From CAZGXM01 sp964529795 (GTDB lineage Bacteria > Bacillota > JADQBR01): DNA of 16,690 nucleotides. Positions 14,253 to 16,690 of the stretch are shown one piece after another; positions within the stretch are counted from its first letter, which is position 1, and the number at the start of each line of letters is the position of its first letter. A program made the translations under genes and the position numbers. The notes below the pieces were generated by a model that ran no database searches, was not told the DNA's origin, and saw nothing but the letters and a program-made list of their open reading frames with translations. Location of the stretch: assembly GCA_964529795.1 (NCBI GenBank), contig CAZGXM010000060.1, positions 1-16,690 on the forward strand, given 5' to 3'.

Positions 14253-15860
14253 ATGCCTGCAAGCTTATGGCTATCCATTCTTCCATCCACAATTGCCATT
14301 GTCCTGGCCATGTTTACTCGCCAGGTAATACCGTCCCTGTTGGTGGGACTCTGGGTAGGCGGGTTTATTGTATCGCCGGGGCTACTGCCATCGGTAAGCA
14401 AAACCGTATCCTATATTTCCGCCATGCTCACAGATGCTTCAAACCTCGACGTCCTGTTGTTTTTGTATGTGTTCAGCGGCCTTGTAGCTATTATCCAGAT
14501 AGCAGGGGGAGTAAAAGGTTTTGCCAACTACTTAGGCAAATTCATGAAAAACAAGCGCCAGGTTTTTCTCGCATCCTGGGCCCTTGAACCCATCACCTTT
14601 ATTGACTGCGGCTTCCGGGTGGTGGCTTCAGGCTCAATTATCAAATCCCTGGCAAAAAAATTTGAAATATCAGGTGAAAGGCTGGCATACATGCTCAATA
14701 ACTCTGCCAGCCCCGTTATCGCCATGATTCCTATAGCCACCACCTATGTAGGGTACATGCTGGGTGTAATCAGGGTAGGTATGCGCACCGCGGGAGTGGA
14801 TGGGTCTCCCTTTTTGATTTTTTTACAGACTATTCCCTTAAATTTTTTTAGCTGGGTATCTATTACCATTGCGGTGGGGTCAATTTTCAGTCCCTGGCAG
14901 TTCCCTGCTATGGCCAAAGCAGAAAAAATGGCCGAAAATGACAAAAATGACCCCAAAAATAAGGAAACCAGCCGGAAACTGCAGCCCGCTCTTTCCTTTG
15001 AATCCAGTGAAGAAATCAGCCATAATGCAGATGCAGCCAAAGACCAGATGGGTGTTTCCACAGGAAAGGTTTCCGATGCACCTGAAGAACATGAACATGA
15101 CAAAAGGCACAAGAAAACAAAACCCGGTCACGTAAATATGGAGCATGACCATGAAATGGAAGTGGAACCGAAGCTGAAACCCAGGATGACAAATTTGCTG
15201 GTCCCCATTGCCCTGCTGATTGTCTTGAGTTTCTTTATGGTATGGTGGGACGGGCGCGCAAAAGGGGACACTTTACTGGAGATTTTCGCCAATGCCAACG
15301 CATCCAGAGCAATGTTTTTAGCGTTATTTTTAACCACCATCTTTACTTCCCTGTTCTATCTGGTGCAGGGCCTGCGTTTACGGGACATCTCCAACCAGTT
15401 CATTAAGGGAGGTAACAAGCTTATGGTAACCATAGTTATTTTGACAGTAGCCTGGCCCATTGCCAACGTCTCTAATGATTTAGGACTGCCGAAACTTATT
15501 ACTGCAACCCTGGGTACCAGTTTACCTGCCGTCTGGGTGCCGGTAACAATTTTTGTTGTAACCGGACTGGTCACCTACTTTATCGGGTCTTCCTGGGGAG
15601 CCTGGGCTTTAATGATGCCCCTGGGCCTTTCCCTGGCAGCTACTGTGGGGGCTTCCATACCACTTACAGCTGCAGCGGTGTTCAGTGGCGGTACCTTTGG
15701 CGACGTTACTTCACCGCTTTCAGGTATGGCAGCCATGTCTTCCGGTATTGCCGAAGTTGAACACATGGACTACGTCCGGGCAATGACTCCTTACAATCTC
15801 ACCGCTGCTATTGTCTCTGCGGGCTTATTTCTACTTGTACCGTTAATGAATGCTGTCTAG
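14253..15860 (+). CDS. NhaC-family Na+/H+ antiporter-type transporter with His-rich loop
   Basis: Polytopic membrane protein of 535 residues, the usual NhaC-superfamily size. Family features are the ALEPITFIDCGFR region (110-122), LNNSASPVIAMIPIATTYVGY (148-168) and GGTFGDVTSPLSG (479-491), the last being the conserved Gly/Asp/Ser motif near the C-terminus. Between about residues 220 and 310 there is a hydrophilic loop with histidines at 257, 280, 282, 286, 293, 298 and 300, many of them in HEHD, RH and EHDH clusters. I chose the ATG at 14253 with GAGGTG 6 bases upstream; the GTG three codons earlier overlaps that site. It appears monocistronic. The substrate could be Na+/H+ or an organic-acid exchange as for other NhaC relatives; the His cluster hints at metal or pH sensing. 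Confidence 0.85.
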   Translation: MPASLWLSILPSTIAIVLAMFTRQVIPSLLVGLWVGGFIVSPGLLPSVSKTVSYISAMLTDASNLDVLLFLYVFSGLVAIIQIAGGVKGFANYLGKFMKNKRQVFLASWALEPITFIDCGFRVVASGSIIKSLAKKFEISGERLAYMLNNSASPVIAMIPIATTYVGYMLGVIRVGMRTAGVDGSPFLIFLQTIPLNFFSWVSITIAVGSIFSPWQFPAMAKAEKMAENDKNDPKNKETSRKLQPALSFESSEEISHNADAAKDQMGVSTGKVSDAPEEHEHDKRHKKTKPGHVNMEHDHEMEVEPKLKPRMTNLLVPIALLIVLSFFMVWWDGRAKGDTLLEIFANANASRAMFLALFLTTIFTSLFYLVQGLRLRDISNQFIKGGNKLMVTIVILTVAWPIANVSNDLGLPKLITATLGTSLPAVWVPVTIFVVTGLVTYFIGSSWGAWALMMPLGLSLAATVGASIPLTAAAVFSGGTFGDVTSPLSGMAAMSSGIAEVEHMDYVRAMTPYNLTAAIVSAGLFLLVPLMNAV

Positions 15861-15976
15861 TCAATTAGATTAATAGTAAACTTGTTTAACTACGCTAAAT
15901 GTCAGATCTTAAGATTGGAGTCCATTCCACCTGAATGCTAGAAACAAAAGAAACATGCGAAAGGATTGACTCATGT

Positions 15977-16429
15977 ATGCGGGATACAATAACAATTGGT
16001 ACTATCGCCGGTTTTATTGGGACAGTGGGCATGCACGCTACCAATGTCATTCTAAAATACTTGGGAATAGTAAAAATCACCACATTACAGATGGCCTCCA
16101 ATTTGTTTTTAAACTGGGAGCTGGCTAACACGCTACAGGGTGCAGTAATTGGAGGGATTAACCATTTCTTTATTGGGACCATAGTAGGTGTCACCATCGC
16201 ATTCACCCTCAGGTATTTTGGAAAGGATTATTACCTGCTTAAAGGGCTGGGTATTACGGGTATCGGTTATCTGATAGGTATGGGCTTTATCGCTCCTCTC
16301 ATCAATATTGTACCCCAGGTGAGGGCAGATTCTCTGACATTATTAGGGCATATTGCTGCCTTTACCGTTTATGGCCTTGTTACACCGACCATTATTGCTT
16401 ACTATTCCGACTTTACGGTCCGTTCCTAA
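15977..16429 (+). CDS. Small conserved membrane protein, about four helices, function unknown
   Basis: A 150-residue protein from the preferred ATG at 15977 (MRDTITIGTIAGFIGTVGM). Hydrophobic spans lie at about 5-24, 58-80, 92-115 and 125-143. Asn and His residues sit in and beside the first helices (HATN, NHF), and the helices are Gly-rich. The upstream in-frame ATG at 15935 would add 14 hydrophilic residues and has no clear ribosome binding site; an AAAGGA at 15960-15965 lies 11 bases before 15977, somewhat far, so the start is not certain. It follows the antiporter gene by 116 bp with no clear terminator. I have seen similar small membrane proteins in Clostridia but cannot assign a function. 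Confidence 0.65.
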   Translation: MRDTITIGTIAGFIGTVGMHATNVILKYLGIVKITTLQMASNLFLNWELANTLQGAVIGGINHFFIGTIVGVTIAFTLRYFGKDYYLLKGLGITGIGYLIGMGFIAPLINIVPQVRADSLTLLGHIAAFTVYGLVTPTIIAYYSDFTVRS

Positions 16430-16628
16430 CCGGTGTATCGGGATTTGAAACACCTATCAGGCAACTGCTGTTTGATTATTTCTCACCTTTGTTTGCCCAA
16501 TTAAATTACAGAAAGCTCATAGTACTGCAGTGGCATAGCTGCAACATGAAAAAGCTGGTGAAATCTTCACGTTAGAATTTACAGCGTTATGAAAAAACGA
16601 ACCAAGTACAAGGATTTAACTGCCATAA

Positions 16629-16690
16629 TTAAGCGGGTAAAGCACCTGCGACTACTTCCTCGATGCCGACCTGTTTGGCAATGGCTTTTG
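16629..16690 (-). pseudogene. Fragment resembling a P-type ATPase, running off the right edge
   Basis: On the minus strand the last 62 bases read KAIAKQVGIEEVVAGALPA then a stop. This resembles the P-type ATPase segment around EAIAEQVNIKKEHILAEVLP in CopA (residues 658-677), just after the TGDN motif and some 160 residues before the normal C-terminus. A functional pump cannot end here, so it is probably a truncated or frame-broken ATPase gene. The match is short; a different protein that truly ends here is possible. The 200 bases before it (16430-16628) hold no recognisable gene. Confidence 0.5.

Noticed and set aside
14869..15152. Alternative-frame ORFs over the His-rich loop of the antiporter
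   Set aside because: They arise from the biased codons of the charged loop; the main frame is continuous with conserved membrane halves on both sides.
16430..16628. Remnant of a further gene between the small membrane protein and the ATPase fragment
   Set aside because: No frame gives a stretch that I can match to a family; short coding-like pieces are interrupted by stops.

Overview
The window looks like chromosome from an anaerobic, Gram-positive Clostridia-type organism, probably near the Peptococcaceae (Desulfotomaculum/Pelotomaculum relatives). This is inferred from strong AGGAGG-type ribosome binding sites, moderate GC, a sigma-54/AcoR acetoin locus with an LplA, a selenoprotein SelD, and the style of the proteins. 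No rRNA, tRNA, CRISPR array or intact transposase is visible.

Left block (1-5888): an acetoin dehydrogenase locus. A minus-strand operon runs Lin0512-family gene, acoA (E1 alpha), acoB (E1 beta, cut by the left edge). A lipoate-protein ligase gene is divergent from it, and a full-length AcoR-type sigma-54 activator lies on the minus strand beyond. The 393-bp divergent intergenic region holds two near-consensus -24/-12 promoters, one facing each way. Between them are three copies of a TGTTCGA-type motif that could be the shared activator site. The implied logic is that AcoR with sigma-54 switches on the dehydrogenase and the enzyme that lipoylates its E2 at the same time.

Middle block (6276-10208, minus strand): a metal-handling block. 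A DUF302 protein with its own terminator is followed by copA, a Cu+ P1B-ATPase with two heavy-metal-associated domains. After copA come a 144-bp palindromic repeat, a 31-residue single-span membrane protein, two 60-64-residue paralogues that each carry two CxxxC motifs, and a terminator. The paralogues look like half-size relatives of CxxxC-rich copper-storage helical bundles, and this is the most novel-looking part of the window.

Right block (10521-13724): selD with an in-frame UGA at codon 17 (selenocysteine), a TauE/SafE-family permease downstream of it, and a divergent LysR regulator. Ordinary ORF calling loses the first 32 codons of selD.

Far right (13725-16690): decayed sequence with a clear DUF302 gene remnant, then an NhaC-family antiporter with an unusual His-rich cytoplasmic loop, a small 4-helix membrane protein, and at the edge a short fragment resembling a P-type ATPase on the minus strand.
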